DNA from: Gemmatimonadota bacterium
GTDB lineage: Bacteria > Latescibacterota > UBA2968
DNA: 64,000 nucleotides
Direction: 5' to 3'
NCBI GenBank assembly: GCA_009838845.1
Contig: VXRD01000115.1
Span: 1 to 64,000 of the forward strand
The notes below the pieces were generated by a model. That model saw nothing but the letters and a program-made list of their open reading frames with translations, made no database searches and was not told the origin of the DNA. Position 1 is the first letter of the stretch. Every line of letters begins with the position of its first letter. Of the stretch, positions 1 through 7,693 are shown in pieces. The position numbers and the translations under genes are program-made.

Positions 1-986
1 GCTCGGCCCTGATGGTGCCGCTACGCTTGATCGAAAAGATGCGCTACGGGCGCGCTGTGGCTCGGACGAAGATCGCGCATCCACCGATCTTTATCATTGG
101 ACATGCCCGCACGGGCACGACGCACTTGCACTATCTCCTGACACGCGATCCGCAGTTCGCAATCGTCTCGTTGTTCCAATCCATCGCCCCGACATTCTTT
201 CTGATCAGCCGTGGTTGGATCAAGCGTTTCATGGCCAAACAGCTCAATCCAAAACGTCCGCAGGATAATGTCAAACTGGAGATGGACCTGCCCAATGAGG
301 AGGAATTCGCGATTGCCAATTCCTCTGAGCTATCCAACGTTCACTTCCTTACATTCCCATCCAGGGCGACGGAATACTTTGAAAAATATATCTTCCTGAG
401 GGGGCTGACTGAGCGGCAACAGGCGCGCTGGGATGCCGTCATCACGGACATCATTAAAAAAGCCACCCTTGCGGGCGGTGGAAAACAGTTGGTACTCAAA
501 AGCCCCTCCAACACCGGCCGAATTCCCCACCTCCTGCGCCTTTTCCCCAATGCCAGGTTCATTCATATCGCAAGAAATCCCTGCGATGTCTATTACTCGA
601 CAAACCATACATTAAGAAAGATGTTTGAGTTGTTCCTGCTGGAGGAGCATCCGGGCGATTTTTCGGACTTCGTCATCACCGAGTACAAGGCTCTAATGGA
701 ACAATACCTGAAAGACAGAGCTTTGATCCCTGAAGGCAATCTGGCAGAAGTGAAGTATGAGGACCTCGTAGCTGATCCACTGCGCGAACTGGAACGCATC
801 TACGCGACACTCGGATTGTCCGATTGGGAAAGCGGAGGAAAGCAGGCAGTGATCGAGTACCTGAGCACACTCTCGGACTACCAAAAAAATACATTCGAGC
901 CGGACCCTGACGCTATGGCGCGCATTTCACGGACCTGGCGGTTTGCCTTTGAAGAATGGAATTATGAACTACCAGTAAAGCTATAG
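1..986 (+). CDS. Sulfotransferase family protein (5' end outside window)
   Basis: This protein probably transfers a sulfuryl group from PAPS to a hydroxyl or amine acceptor; the acceptor cannot be told. Numbered from the ATG at 12, the P-loop-like 5'-phosphosulfate-binding motif GHARTGTTHLHYLL lies at residues 30-43. The 3'-phosphate-binding strand, RFIHIARNPCDVYYST, lies near residues 180-195. Both are hallmarks of the sulfotransferase fold (Pfam Sulfotransfer family). The frame stays open to base 1 and family members usually carry more sequence before the P-loop, so I read the gene as truncated by the window edge. No signal peptide or membrane segment is visible in the part seen. A PAP-phosphatase-like gene at 1763-2722 could recycle the by-product, but it is on the other strand. 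Confidence 0.85.
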   Translation, partial: SALMVPLRLIEKMRYGRAVARTKIAHPPIFIIGHARTGTTHLHYLLTRDPQFAIVSLFQSIAPTFFLISRGWIKRFMAKQLNPKRPQDNVKLEMDLPNEEEFAIANSSELSNVHFLTFPSRATEYFEKYIFLRGLTERQQARWDAVITDIIKKATLAGGGKQLVLKSPSNTGRIPHLLRLFPNARFIHIARNPCDVYYSTNHTLRKMFELFLLEEHPGDFSDFVITEYKALMEQYLKDRALIPEGNLAEVKYEDLVADPLRELERIYATLGLSDWESGGKQAVIEYLSTLSDYQKNTFEPDPDAMARISRTWRFAFEEWNYELPVKL

Positions 987-1025
987 ACCAGCCTCAATCT
1001 ATGTGCCAGTTTTAGATGAATTACT

Positions 1026-1763
1026 CTAAAAATCCCTCGCATTAGCCTCCACCATCACCTCAATAGCTACCAAATGCGCTGCAACGCGCACATTCATCGG
1101 CTGTGCTGTCGGGCTTTCTGACGTCACCAGATGCCCTGTATGGCCTCTCTGATACAAAGCGATCGGTATGCCCTCCCCATATTTTCGCCTCGACACCTCC
1201 ATATTGGGATGAATCACCCCATTGACCGCAATCTCGTCCTCAATCTCGGACTGTTTGTTAATCGGACACACCTGTGCCACCCGCGCCACCATCGCCCGCC
1301 CCAGGGATTCTCGGACCCCAAACATCTCGTACAAATAAAACCCCGGACTCTCCCAATCCTCGTGCAAATCGATCACACCTGCAAAAACCCGTCCTTCTAC
1401 AAACCCCTTCAAAATCTCAATCTCGGGCACATCATCGCGCAAAAACGCCCAATTCACATCCACCTCCTGTGCATTGAGCCGCGCATTGTGAACATAGCTC
1501 CACGGGCACAAACACGGAATAACCTCAAAACGCACCCGATCAGCCCAGCGATCCCACTCCCCCTCTAAAAAAGCGAGCGCAGCCTCCACGCCAGCCGGTT
1601 CATCGCCGTGCGTCCCCCCATTGATATACACAACAGGCGCGTCTCCCTTGCCAGCAGACACGCGCAAAACCGGCAAACCATCAACCTCCCCCAATATCTG
1701 CACATCAACACCAGACACCGCTTCCACGCGCCTGACAACAGCATCGTAATCCCGTTGAACCAT
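1026..1763 (-). CDS. M14-type zinc hydrolase (succinylglutamate desuccinylase/aspartoacylase-like)
   Basis: This is a predicted zinc-dependent deacylase or carboxypeptidase-like hydrolase. The metal-binding motif NGGTHGDEPAG lies around residues 50-59, with His and Glu in the HxxE arrangement. A downstream DLHEDWESPG segment near residue 135 supplies the third ligand His. This pattern fits the AstE/AspA branch of the M14 superfamily; the 245-residue length is short for that branch. It ends a minus-strand operon with the bisphosphate nucleotidase upstream: the stop TGA of that gene shares one base with this ATG (TGATG), which implies translational coupling. A GTG one codon earlier (1766) is an alternative start. 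The substrate is unknown. Confidence 0.75.
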   Translation of the reverse strand: MVQRDYDAVVRRVEAVSGVDVQILGEVDGLPVLRVSAGKGDAPVVYINGGTHGDEPAGVEAALAFLEGEWDRWADRVRFEVIPCLCPWSYVHNARLNAQEVDVNWAFLRDDVPEIEILKGFVEGRVFAGVIDLHEDWESPGFYLYEMFGVRESLGRAMVARVAQVCPINKQSEIEDEIAVNGVIHPNMEVSRRKYGEGIPIALYQRGHTGHLVTSESPTAQPMNVRVAAHLVAIEVMVEANARDF

Positions 1764-2722
1764 CACATATCCCGAAGCGCACCAATCACCCGCGCGTGAA
1801 TCTCACGGGCACTCACCACCACCCCGCGATTGTCCTCCATCTGAGCAGCAGATACAAAATCCAGCGGCCTGCCAAACATATCGCTCACCTTCCCACCGGC
1901 TTCCTCAACAATAAGAGCACCCGCAGCGTGATCCCATATATTCTCGCGATAATCGGGATATTCTGGCGACGGCAGCCTCAAATACAACGCCGCATCGCCG
2001 CGTGCCACCGCACCGTATTTCACCTGACTATCCATCCTGAGCGAAGGAGAAACAATCCCAACCGCCCGAGCCACAGCTCCCTGTGCATCGAAATCGCCGT
2101 GTGACGACTCCACGCTCTCGGCAAACCGCCACGCAGGATCATCAATCCGAACATCAGCAACATCGCCACCCTCAAGAGACATCGCTCGTGTACCCTCTCC
2201 CCTAACAGCCACAAATAACACCCCGCAATCGCCCTCCATCTCCTCCATATCCACAGGCAGAGCCGGACACGCCAGCGCGGCAACCTTCACCTCACCGCAA
2301 TCGACGAGCGCCAGCGCCACCGCGTATTGATCCCCGCGCAAAAAACCCTTTGTACCATCAATGGGATCGAGTGTCCAGAAACGCTCTGCAACATCCCCAT
2401 TACCCGCATCAATCCAATCGCAAATTGTACCCTCATCCGCCTGTGCATACGCCCGAACAAACTCGCACACAGTCTTCCGCATCGCCGTTTGCTCTCCACC
2501 CCGAAGCACCGACGCATCTTCCTCCGCCACAATCGGATCATTGGGAAAAACCGACTTTAATCGTCTGCACACAAGTGCCTGCGAGCCAAAATCCGCAACC
2601 GTCACCGGACTGCGATCCTCCTTCTCCATCGCTCCAACAAGTGATTTTCGCACATCCACACAAAGCCGCGCAGCCTCGCGCACAGCCTCAACAGCGACCT
2701 CGCGCTCCCGATCATATCCCAT
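1763..2722 (-). CDS. 3'(2'),5'-bisphosphate nucleotidase / inositol monophosphatase family
   Basis: The product belongs to the lithium-sensitive Mg-dependent phosphatases (FIG superfamily). The metal motif LDPIDGTKGF in the middle of the protein has the GTKGF ending typical of HAL2/CysQ-type PAP phosphatases rather than plain inositol monophosphatases. An upstream EED (VAEEDAS) and the C-terminal WDHAAGALIVEEAGG motif complete the metal site. The likely reaction is PAP to AMP, which relieves product inhibition in sulfate assimilation and sulfotransfer. The start ATG at 2722 has AGGGG five bases upstream; a GTG at 2728 is the alternative. Only a few bases separate it from the nuclease-like gene upstream, and it overlaps the M14 gene downstream, so it lies inside an operon. 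Confidence 0.85.
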   Translation of the reverse strand: MGYDREREVAVEAVREAARLCVDVRKSLVGAMEKEDRSPVTVADFGSQALVCRRLKSVFPNDPIVAEEDASVLRGGEQTAMRKTVCEFVRAYAQADEGTICDWIDAGNGDVAERFWTLDPIDGTKGFLRGDQYAVALALVDCGEVKVAALACPALPVDMEEMEGDCGVLFVAVRGEGTRAMSLEGGDVADVRIDDPAWRFAESVESSHGDFDAQGAVARAVGIVSPSLRMDSQVKYGAVARGDAALYLRLPSPEYPDYRENIWDHAAGALIVEEAGGKVSDMFGRPLDFVSAAQMEDNRGVVVSAREIHARVIGALRDM

Positions 2723-2730
2723 AAACACCC

Positions 2731-3630
2731 CTATTTCTTTTGCACACCAAAATGATCCATCTCGCCGCGATCAATCCAACCCGGCAATCTAATCTTCTCC
2801 GACATCTTCCACGCCGTCAAATAAAGCGAAACCGTAAAGCGCGCAGCCCGCTTTGCTTGCTTCTCTGCAAAAGCGCGCACCGCAGGCTCATTCTTCCAAT
2901 CCACATCTTTTGGAACGAGATACTGCTCCATAGACAACGCAGACTCAACCTCTCCGTAACTCTCGTGCATCTGTGCCACAATACCCGTCATCAAACTATC
3001 CACGGACGCGGCAGTCAAACCCTCGGCAATCTCTTCGGGTCTCAAATCCAAATTCTGAAGCAACCCATCAATCTTCTCGTGAATACGCGTCCTCGACGAC
3101 TTGCCATCTACCACGCGACCATTCCAGTGAATCGTCAGATTCAGAGGTTGACAAACTTCCTGAGCAAAATGCGCCACATACCCGGCGTATATCAAACACT
3201 TATTCTGAATATGTGGATTATCGGGCCACTTGCGAAACTCTGCAAAAGATAGAGCGAGTTGCTCGGTATATTCCGCTGTTACGTAAGGCAACAAACCCAC
3301 CTGCTCTGGCCTCTTCCCCAACTCTGCACATAGCCTTGCAAACGCGTACCGCGACGCGGGCAAATCCGCCACCTCAAACAACTCCATATTAAAATAATGA
3401 ACCGGATGACCAGCCTTCTCCAGATGAAGCGTACCGCGATTCTTTGCAACATCCGGATCAACCGCCGCATGAGCCACCATACCTGCGCCAGCCCTGAGAA
3501 AAGCAGGCGCATCTGCCGGAAGCGCCTGAACAGCCGCCCGCGTCAAAATACCATGCCCTCGCGGCCACCAGCCCCAGGCGGACGACCCGAATACAAACAG
3601 TACCAATAAAACCATACCCAATCGACGCAT
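2731..3630 (-). CDS. S1/P1-nuclease-like secreted protein, diverged paralogue
   Basis: This predicted exported protein has a signal peptide (MRRLGMVLLVLFVF...SSAWG) followed at the mature N-terminus by WWPRGH. That matches the zinc-ligating Trp and His of S1/P1 nucleases and phospholipase C. It retains VDPDVAKN, VHYFN and IHEKIDG elements. In the central motif HFAQEVCQPLN, the usual ligand Asp is Glu and the usual ligand His is Asn. The neighbouring paralogue has the canonical HYAEDMCQPLH there, so this copy may have lost or altered its trinuclear zinc site. The start at 3630 is chosen because AAAGGAG precedes it; an ATG at 3660 would overlap the upstream gene. It is the second gene of the four-gene operon. 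Confidence 0.8.
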   Translation of the reverse strand: MRRLGMVLLVLFVFGSSAWGWWPRGHGILTRAAVQALPADAPAFLRAGAGMVAHAAVDPDVAKNRGTLHLEKAGHPVHYFNMELFEVADLPASRYAFARLCAELGKRPEQVGLLPYVTAEYTEQLALSFAEFRKWPDNPHIQNKCLIYAGYVAHFAQEVCQPLNLTIHWNGRVVDGKSSRTRIHEKIDGLLQNLDLRPEEIAEGLTAASVDSLMTGIVAQMHESYGEVESALSMEQYLVPKDVDWKNEPAVRAFAEKQAKRAARFTVSLYLTAWKMSEKIRLPGWIDRGEMDHFGVQKK

Positions 3631-3649
3631 CGATAATCTCCTTTCTTTT

Positions 3650-4543
3650 CTACTCCCCATCCCAAACCTCTCGCTTCACATAATCTGCAATCTCCAAACG
3701 CTCGGACAATCGCCAGGCAGTCAAATAAAGCCGCGCGGTAAACCGCGTTGCAGCGCGGGCGCGATCTTTTGCAAAGGCGACCACCTCGGCATTCGGTACC
3801 CAATTCTCCTCATCATATCTGGGAATATTCGGTCCCATTTCATAAACCCGATCAACCAGTGCAAACCCCTCTTCAAACTCCCGCATAATCTCAGACATCG
3901 TGTTTTCAAAAGGCGTCACATCCTGATCGCGCGACAAATCCCCTGGCTCCATCTTCAAAAACTGCACCAGGCCATCCACCTTCAGGTGAATACCCCTCTG
4001 CAACTTTTCGCCCCCCTCCTGCACGCGTCCATCATAGTGAATCGTCAAATGCAAAGGCTGGCACATATCCTCGGCATAGTGCGCGAGAAAACCCGCATAA
4101 ATCAGGCACTTACTCTGAATATGCGGATTATCGGGCCACTTGCGAAACTCTGCAAAAGCCACCGCCAGCCGCTCTGTCCACTCATTCACCGCATAAGGCA
4201 CAAAACCCATCTTCTCGGGCGACACCCCATGCTCATAACACAACTTCACAAACGCATAGCGACTCTCGGGCAACGCCTCCACATCGAGCATCTCGCGATC
4301 CAAAAAATGCTCGGGATACTCTGCGCCTCGCACCTGCGGCGTACCCCGGTTCTTACCCATATCGGGATCAATACTCAAATGCGCCACCGTCTTTGCCCCC
4401 TGCCTGAAAAACGCGGGAACCTCATCGGGCAAAGCCGCCACAGCGGACAAAGTCAGAATATGATGCCCCTCCAGCAACCAGCCTCGAGCAGGAGAACACA
4501 CCCCTGCGAGGAGTAAAACGGCAATAGCAAATCGTTTGATCAT
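3650..4543 (-). CDS. S1/P1-nuclease-like secreted protein
   Basis: This predicted periplasmic or secreted zinc-dependent nuclease/phosphatase of the S1/P1-phospholipase C superfamily has a signal peptide (MIKRFAIAVLLLAGVCSPARG) that leaves a mature N-terminal WLLEGH with the Trp1...His6 spacing of P1 nuclease. Further ligand positions are visible as SIDPDMGKN, the HxxxD...H motif HYAEDMCQPLH, and IHLKVDG (HxxxD). All expected ligands seem present, unlike the adjacent paralogue, to which it is clearly related by tandem duplication. The ATG at 4543 follows AGGAGG by five bases; the TTG one codon earlier is less likely. It is the first gene of the operon, directly after the tRNA-Sec terminator. 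Confidence 0.85.
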   Translation of the reverse strand: MIKRFAIAVLLLAGVCSPARGWLLEGHHILTLSAVAALPDEVPAFFRQGAKTVAHLSIDPDMGKNRGTPQVRGAEYPEHFLDREMLDVEALPESRYAFVKLCYEHGVSPEKMGFVPYAVNEWTERLAVAFAEFRKWPDNPHIQSKCLIYAGFLAHYAEDMCQPLHLTIHYDGRVQEGGEKLQRGIHLKVDGLVQFLKMEPGDLSRDQDVTPFENTMSEIMREFEEGFALVDRVYEMGPNIPRYDEENWVPNAEVVAFAKDRARAATRFTARLYLTAWRLSERLEIADYVKREVWDGE

Positions 4544-4576
4544 CAATACCTCCTGGAGTCACACATAAAGAAAGAC

Positions 4577-4605
4577 AGCGGAGAAACTCAGAAAGTTTCT
4601 CCGCT
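4577..4605 (-). terminator. Terminator after tRNA-Sec
   Basis: There is a perfect 12-bp inverted repeat (AGCGGAGAAACT and its complement) with a five-base loop. In the minus-strand direction it is followed by a pyrimidine/T-rich run. It lies just beyond the 3' CCA of tRNA-Sec and before the S1/P1 operon, so it should end the selenium operon transcript. Confidence 0.8.
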
Positions 4606-4613
4606 ATCTAAAA

Positions 4614-4711
4614 TGGCGGGAATGTGTGGGAATCGAACCCACCAAGCGTGGGGTTAGCACGCAACAACGGGTTTGAAGCCCGCGGGGGACACCAGTTCCC
4701 CATCCACTCCC
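4614..4711 (-). tRNA. selC: tRNA-Sec (anticodon UCA)
   Basis: Read on the minus strand, this 98-base gene folds as a selenocysteine tRNA. The acceptor stem is extended (5' GGGAGUG with CAUUCCC), with discriminator G and an encoded CCA. A long D stem forms as GGGGA/UCCCC. The anticodon arm is CGGG-CUUCAAA-CCCG with UCA anticodon. A long variable arm has a GCGUG/CACGC stem, and the T arm contains GGGUUCGAUUCCC. The eighth acceptor pair looks like G-A, which is imperfect. It starts two bases after the selD stop codon, so the tRNA is co-transcribed with selD and must be processed out. Its presence shows the organism decodes UGA as Sec. selA and selB are not in the window. Confidence 0.95.
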
Positions 4712-4713
4712 AA

Positions 4714-5757
4714 TCACGCTCGTACCTCAATCTCACCGGGATGTTCTGAAACCACCTCGCCAATATCTCGAGCCATCACACCACGCTCAATTAATGCCCC
4801 AAGAAAAGCATCAGCCACATCGGGCGCAAGTGCAATTAACAGGCCACCAGAAGTCTGCGGATCAAAAAACAAACGCCTCAAAGCCTCGTCAACATCATCG
4901 GCAAATCTCACCGCATGCCCTCGCGCCGCCCGATTGCGCCGCAAACCACCGCCCTCGCGCCCCTCTGCAATCTGCAAAGCCAGATCAAAACGCGGCACAT
5001 CAGAAGCCCGAATGCAAAACCCGACGCCACTCGCCTGCGCCATCTCCAACCCGTGACCGAGCAACCCAAACCCCGTAATATCCGTACACCCATGCGCTTT
5101 ATATGCAACCATCTCCTCGGCTGCAATGCGATTCAACTGCACCATAGAATCTACGGCAATCTGCAAAGCATCTTCATCGATCTCGCCATTTTGATAGGCA
5201 TCCGACATCAAACCCGTACCCAGCGGCTTGGTCAAAATGAGACGATCGCCCTCCCGGGCACCTGCATTGGTCTTCACATCATCTGGATGCACAACCCCCG
5301 TCACAGACAACCCGAACTTGGGCTCCACATCCTCCACAGAATGTCCACCCACCAAAACCGCGCCAGACTCCGCCACCTTCTCCTGTGCCCCTCTTAAAAC
5401 CTCGGCAATCACCTCTGGGGCGACATCATCACTCGGAAACCCGCAAATATTCAGCGCAGTAATCGGGCGCCCCCCCATCGCATACACATCGCTCAGCGAA
5501 TTGGCTGCCGCAATCTGTCCATACGCATTCGGATCATCGACAATAGGCGTAAAAAAATCCACCGTCTGAATAAGCGCCACATCCTCAGAAATCCGAAACA
5601 CCCCGGCATCATCAGCCGTATTCATCCCCACCATCAAATCGGGATGCGCCACAGGCGGCAACTTTTTTAAAATCACATCCAGCACCGCTGGATCGAGTTT
5701 CGATGCTCAACCACCGCAACTGACGAGCTGCGTCAATCTTCTACCGCGATACTTCAT
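4714..5757 (-). CDS. selD: Selenide, water dikinase SelD, itself a selenoprotein (UGA at 5709-5707)
   Basis: SelD makes selenophosphate from selenide and ATP, the selenium donor for Sec-tRNA synthesis. Translation must start at the ATG at 5757 and read an in-frame TGA as Sec17: the active-site loop is S-C-G-G-U-A-S-K-L-D-P. Sec17 and Lys20 fall exactly where E. coli SelD has catalytic Cys17 and Lys20. The total length of 347 residues including Sec equals the usual family length. The ATP/metal region follows (NTADDAGVFRI, TVDFFTPIVDD, NSLSDVYAMGG, GGHSVED). A standard caller would start at GTG 5685 and lose the active site. The ATG overlaps the upstream selenoprotein stop (ATGA), and tRNA-Sec follows by two bases. 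Sec in SelD ties its synthesis to selenium supply. Confidence 0.95.
5677..5693 (-). promoter_or_regulatory. bSECIS-like hairpin of selD
   Basis: On the mRNA, 13 bases after the UGA, a perfect 7-bp stem (AUCCAGC/GCUGGAU) closes a three-base GGU loop. The loop Gs lie 21-22 bases after the UGA, inside the range known for bacterial SECIS elements that bind SelB. The fold was recognised by eye. Confidence 0.7.
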
Positions 5758-6566
5758 TTTTTCAACTCCTCATCTTCTCTCGCCATCTGTTCCTTTTGCC
5801 AGCGATAATCGACCTTGCCATCGTAAAACATCCCGGGATTCTCTATCGCCCACAACTGCTTTCGAATCAACCAATTCTTGGGATCCAGAACATACGCGCG
5901 CTTTAACTCTGCAATCGCGTCTTCCCGCTTCCCCTGTTTTAGCAACGCGATAGCGCGCTGAAATTTCGCATCGGCCTCCTGCTCATCCGCAGTCAGCGCG
6001 CGGGGTTTCGCACCCTTATCCCCATCGCGCCATGCGCCAGGAATAGCCCCTGTTGTTATCCACTCGACCAATTCTCCGCGCAGAGTTCCCTTGTCAATAT
6101 TAACACTACCAACACTGCGGACAAGCCGTCCTTCTTCATCCACAAAAATCCCAACCGGCACGAATTTGACATTATACGCTTTGCCAATCGCATTGTGCTG
6201 ATCCAGCAATGCGCGATATGTGCCACCGGCCTTTTCAACCCAGGGTTTGGCAACCTCGGCACCCTGGGCATCCTGAGCAATAACCACCACCTCAACCTGC
6301 TCACCGTACTCCTGATAAAACGCTTGCCATCCAGGCAACTGAGCGCGGCACCCTCACCAGGACGCCCACATAAAAAACGCCGTCTTCTTCCCGCGAAAAT
6401 CACTCGAAGAAATCAGTTCCCCAGTGTACAAATCCGGCAGTGTAAACACAGGCGGCGCGTGCCCAATACCCAGACCCACAGCAGTGTCATTCGGCACTTC
6501 TTCACCAAACAGGGTATGAGCCGCCCCACTCATCACCAGGACCAATACAAATACTATTTTTTTCAT
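5754..6566 (-). CDS. Thioredoxin/TlpA-like selenoprotein with TPR-like tail (UGA at 6356-6354)
   Basis: This is a predicted exported thiol-disulfide or peroxiredoxin-type redox protein of 270 residues including Sec71. It carries a signal peptide (MKKIVFVLVLVMSGAAHTLFG), an AhpC/TlpA-like N-terminus (GHAPPVFTLPDLYTG, SDFRGKKTAFFMWASW) and then W-U-G-C-R-A-Q-L-P across the in-frame TGA. The usual TlpA motif is W-C-x-x-C-R-x-E-L-P, so Sec replaces the first Cys and the motif is one residue shorter (UxC). The fold continues with VVVIAQD and the cis-Pro region KFVPVGIFVD, then a helical TPR-like stretch (KFQRAIALLKQGKREDAIAEL) and a charged C-terminus. A normal annotation would give two fragments (6354-6566 and 5754-6338). 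Its stop overlaps the selD start by four bases. Confidence 0.88.
6324..6338 (-). promoter_or_regulatory. bSECIS-like hairpin of the thioredoxin-like selenoprotein
   Basis: Fifteen bases after the UGA, a 5-bp stem (UUGCC/GGCAA) closes the loop UGGAU. The GG of the loop is 22-23 bases downstream of the UGA, nearly the same spacing as in selD. Recognised by eye; the stem is short. Confidence 0.6.
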
Positions 6567-6622
6567 CTCGTATCCAATCTAACAGAATTTGAACAATGTG
6601 CAACACGCAAGCCCGTATTCAT
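6563..6622 (-). CDS. Possible 19-residue leader ORF upstream of the thioredoxin-like selenoprotein
   Basis: A short ORF starts at an ATG at 6622 and its TGA overlaps the ATG of the selenoprotein gene (ATGA). It encodes MNTGLRVAHCSNSVRLDTR. Both its start and the main start lie in the same 14-base context, GGATACGAGATGAA, so the translation start region looks duplicated. It could be a leader peptide for translational coupling, or a non-functional by-product of a local duplication. No homology can be claimed at this length. Confidence 0.3.
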   Translation of the reverse strand: MNTGLRVAHCSNSVRLDTR

Positions 6623-6649
6623 CTCGTATCCGAACCCGTGAACATCAAA

Positions 6650-6676
6650 CCGCTCGGCAATCATCTCACCGAGCGG
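6650..6676 (-). terminator. Hairpin after msrP (weak terminator)
   Basis: A perfect 8-bp stem (CCGCTCGG/CCGAGCGG) with an 11-base loop follows the msrP stop in the minus direction. The downstream tract TTTGATGTT is only weakly T-rich, so termination may be partial and some read-through into the selenium operon is possible. Confidence 0.5.
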
Positions 6677-6704
6677 CTTGAAATGCAACACGTATTGTAT
6701 TCCA

Positions 6705-7664
6705 CTAACCGTACAGATGCGCCACATAATCCCCATACCCATTGTACATTCGGGTCGGCACGCGATCCATCGTCCCGATCAACCGCTCCGTTGCCTGAGA
6801 CCAGCGCGGGTGTGGCACATTGGGATTTACATTAGACCAAAAATCGTACTCAGCAGGCGCCACCTTGTTCCAGAACGTCGGAGGTTGCCGTTTGGTGAAC
6901 TCGATCTTCACAATGGACTTAATACTCTTATATCCGTATTTCCACGGCGTAACCAACCGAATGGGTGCCCCGTGCTGTTTGGGCAACGCATGACCGTAAA
7001 TACCCGTCGTGAGCAACGTCAGTTCATTCGTCGCCTCTTCCATTGTCAAGCCCTCAAAATAAGGCCACGGATACCAGGACTGCGTCTTGATGCCCGGTGC
7101 CTGATCCGGACGATTGAACGTCACCATCCGCACGTATTTTGCCGACGACGTGGGCTGTACATAATCGATCAACGCCTTCATTGGAAACCCCGTCCACGGC
7201 ACCGTCATCGCCCATGCTTCCACGCACCGAAACCGATACACGCGCTCTTCCAGCGCGAACCGCTTGAGCAAATCATCCAGGTCATACGTCCCGGCCTTCT
7301 CCACATAACCCGAAATCTCAATCTCCCAGGGGCGCACCTCAAACTTATCCGTCAACTCGTGGACCTTGCCCTTATTCGTGGTAAACTCGTAAAAATTATT
7401 GTACCGCGCGGCAACCTTCTCCTCCGTCAATTCCCGCTCCACCGTGTACTTTTCATTGCGCTTTGCCGGATACAAACCCGGCAGCGACGGGGGAACTTCC
7501 ACCTCAAACTCATCTTCTGCCATCGCGCAACCCGCACCAATCACCGCACTCGCGCCCGCAACACCTATAGCCTGCATAAAGCGCCGACGATTCAGGTAAA
7601 TGTCTTCAGGCGTAACCTCACCTTCGGACAACTGCCAGCCTTTGGGAATATGGATAAAAGCCAT
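6705..7664 (-). CDS. msrP: Protein-methionine-sulfoxide reductase catalytic subunit MsrP (YedY)
   Basis: This molybdopterin enzyme of the sulfite-oxidase fold repairs oxidised methionines in envelope proteins. A Tat-type signal is visible (NRRRFMQAIGVAGASAVIGAG), and the mature part opens with the family-typical sequence ending RYNNFYEFTTNKG. The Mo-ligating Cys lies in YRFRCVEAWAM, and the C-terminal HGAPIRLVTPWKYGYKSIKSI block is characteristic. The 319-residue length fits the family. The start ATG has GGAGG seven bases upstream. No msrQ (the haem membrane partner) is adjacent, so it either lies elsewhere or another electron donor is used. The gene follows citrate synthase by 29 bases on the same strand. 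Confidence 0.95.
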   Translation of the reverse strand: MAFIHIPKGWQLSEGEVTPEDIYLNRRRFMQAIGVAGASAVIGAGCAMAEDEFEVEVPPSLPGLYPAKRNEKYTVERELTEEKVAARYNNFYEFTTNKGKVHELTDKFEVRPWEIEISGYVEKAGTYDLDDLLKRFALEERVYRFRCVEAWAMTVPWTGFPMKALIDYVQPTSSAKYVRMVTFNRPDQAPGIKTQSWYPWPYFEGLTMEEATNELTLLTTGIYGHALPKQHGAPIRLVTPWKYGYKSIKSIVKIEFTKRQPPTFWNKVAPAEYDFWSNVNPNVPHPRWSQATERLIGTMDRVPTRMYNGYGDYVAHLYG

Positions 7665-7693
7665 CGCATGCCTCCATTTTTTTTTACGGAGAA

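Noticed and set aside
6354-6566. Separate 70-residue protein ending at TGA
   Set aside because: It ends in the middle of a thioredoxin fold, and the next frame continues it without shift.
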